From positions 113,318 through 177,317 of the forward strand of contig JAXHVO010000062.1 of the NCBI GenBank assembly GCA_034189135.1: a stretch of 64,000 nt of DNA, written 5' to 3'. Source of the stretch: Thermodesulfobacteriota bacterium. GTDB taxonomy: Bacteria; Desulfobacterota; Desulfobacteria; Desulfobacterales; JAUWMJ01. The notes beneath the pieces were generated by a model, which saw nothing but the letters and a program-made list of their open reading frames with translations, ran no database searches and was not told where the DNA came from. This document shows positions 63,076-64,000 of the stretch, piece after piece; the first letter of the stretch is position 1; each line of letters begins with the position of its first letter. The translations under genes and the position numbers were made by a program.

Positions 63076-63822
63076 TTAATGAAGAAAAGTGTCGGTTTCT
63101 TTCCGGGCAGAAATGATTAAAATATCTCCCTCAAGCAATTCTTTCTTTAAGAGCATATCTGCCTCTTTGTTTTTCTTTCTCGTCATTATATAGATAAGTG
63201 GTTTTAAAAAAGGCATCAGTAACGGATACTTTTTGGTGAACTTATTGCACGATATGGTTTTTATTTTAAACCCATATCGGTTTAAGATGTAGCTGAGCTC
63301 ACCAAATGGGATGGGATTGATATGAAGCCCAAGGAGTTCACGCTGGTCTTGAGGCTGAGGAAAATGTTTAAAGTCAGTGAAGTGGCTTCTTAAAAGAAAA
63401 TAAAGCCTTGATTTAATGTTCATGATATTGGGAGTGGTGATTACCAGATGACCGCCGATTTTCAGGACACGGGCGATTTCTCGAATGAGGAGATGAGGAT
63501 TTTCTATGTGCTCTATTCCTTCTACGGATGTCACACAGTCAAATGTTTGGTCTTTATAGGGGAGATTACAGTTGAGATCCAGTCGATGGAAATTACCGCC
63601 CTCAATACGATAATTATCGCTGTCATAGTCACCGCAAAATATTTCAAAATCCTCTTTCTTCAATCTTTCAGCCAGTGCCCCCTGCCCGCACGGAATGTCC
63701 AACACACGACCCTTAGGTAAAGCAGAGGTGATCTTTATCACCTTATCATGAACAAAAGCGGCGGTCATTGCCATTGCTTCATCGGTGTTTTGTTGACGGT
63801 TCCTGTATTTATTTTTTTTCAT
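63076..63822 (-). CDS. class I SAM-dependent methyltransferase
   Basis: A 248-residue protein with GRVLDIPCGQGALAERLKKEDFEIFCGDYDSDN (SAM motif I and II), FDCVTSVEGIEHIENPHLLIREIARVLKIGGHLVITTPNIMNIKSRLYFLLRSHF. The PNIMNIxSR segment is typical of surface-polysaccharide methyltransferases. The C-terminal YIMTRKKNKEADMLLKKELLEGDILIISARK is consistent. The gene runs toward the opposite-strand methyltransferase and belongs to a new minus-strand run that continues past the right edge. Confidence 0.87.
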   Translation of the reverse strand: MKKNKYRNRQQNTDEAMAMTAAFVHDKVIKITSALPKGRVLDIPCGQGALAERLKKEDFEIFCGDYDSDNYRIEGGNFHRLDLNCNLPYKDQTFDCVTSVEGIEHIENPHLLIREIARVLKIGGHLVITTPNIMNIKSRLYFLLRSHFTDFKHFPQPQDQRELLGLHINPIPFGELSYILNRYGFKIKTISCNKFTKKYPLLMPFLKPLIYIMTRKKNKEADMLLKKELLEGDILIISARKETDTFLH

Positions 63823-63848
63823 GAAGCTGTACCTTTTAAAAATTTTAT

Positions 63849-63998
63849 CTATGGTTTTTCATAAATGGAGAACACCTCATCACCACGTCGGCTAATAAAA
63901 GACAAAAAAACATAAATTTGGGCGAGAAGTTTATAAAATTTTCGTTTATTGTGCGGCTTACCTTGATTATCGGTAAGATAGTCTAAACTTTTAAGTAT
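63849..63998 (-). CDS. partial minus-strand gene entering from the right edge (C-terminus)
   Basis: On the minus strand a frame is open from the right edge to a TAG at 63849-63851. The last residues read SLDYLTDNQGKPHNK, then RKFYKLLAQIYVFLSFISRRGDEVFSIYEKP. The ending GDEVFSIYEKP resembles the final strand of class I methyltransferases. It ends 26 bases before the start of the next minus-strand gene, consistent with an operon. Too little is visible for a firm name. Confidence 0.5.
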   Translation of the reverse strand: MLKSLDYLTDNQGKPHNKRKFYKLLAQIYVFLSFISRRGDEVFSIYEKP

Positions 63999-64000
63999 TA

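Noticed and set aside
1..64000. CRISPR arrays, rRNA genes, prophage or integrase genes
   Set aside because: No regularly spaced direct repeats, rRNA-like sequence, or integrase/transposase reading frame was seen.

Overview
The window looks like a chromosome segment of an anaerobic Gram-negative delta-type bacterium (Desulfobacterota, most likely Desulfobacterales). The reasons are the AT-leaning coding style, a complete selenocysteine decoding and selenium-handling locus, HdrD/DsrK-type iron-sulfur proteins, a double-cubane-type dehydratase homologue with its activator, and a full set of outer-membrane and lipid A genes. The family assignment is inferred from protein character only.

Layout. 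(1) 1-2006: the end of a B12-type radical SAM protein and an Old Yellow Enzyme-type Fe-S flavoprotein. (2) 2270-24219: a selenium region of about 22 kb. It starts with a promoter, a structured leader RNA, tRNA-Sec and selB. It continues with a 2-hydroxyacyl-CoA dehydratase-like protein and its activator, a rhodanese gene split by a MITE, an amino-acid-type ABC transporter, a metallo-beta-lactamase-fold protein and a cysteine desulfurase. A second copy of the promoter, leader RNA and tRNA-Sec follows, with the tRNA decayed. Then come an HdrD-like protein, a RelE-like protein and yedE. The region closes with a tight operon: tusA, a DUF3343 fusion, a kinase-like gene, a small CxCC protein, ybaK, yedF, a PstSCAB-like transporter and selD. 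selD is itself a selenoprotein gene with an in-frame UGA at 23221 and a SECIS-like hairpin just after it. (3) 24349-28440, minus strand: TPR, DUF2752, PilZ and FlgT-like proteins, tRNA-Val and an HU/IHF protein. (4) 28627-33721, minus strand: scpB, scpA, trpS and a DHH-CBS-polyA polymerase fusion. (5) 34314-36966: pilC-like and pilS-like genes. (6) 37258-63059: lysS, lolC/E, lolD, bamA, skp, lpxD, fabZ, lpxA, lpxI, an oxidoreductase, lpxB, msbA, lptF, lptG, lpxK, heptosyltransferase, Kdo kinase-like, waaA, lpxL-like, glycosyltransferases and methyltransferases, i.e. envelope biogenesis.

How the genes fit together. The selenium region appears to cover uptake (YedE, possibly the PstSCAB-like and amino-acid ABC systems), release and carriage of reduced selenium (cysteine desulfurase, TusA, YedF, rhodanese), activation to selenophosphate (SelD) and decoding (tRNA-Sec, SelB). 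SelA is not in the window. The most unusual signal is a 78-nt leader element present twice, at 2361-2438 and 13063-13140. The copies are 72/78 identical with no gaps, carry compensatory changes in a predicted pseudoknot, and sit behind matching promoters. The tRNA next to the second copy has decayed while the leader has not. A third promoter with the same upstream motif lies before yedE. A family of short inverted-repeat elements (about 155-178 bp) is scattered through the window, and one copy interrupts the rhodanese gene.
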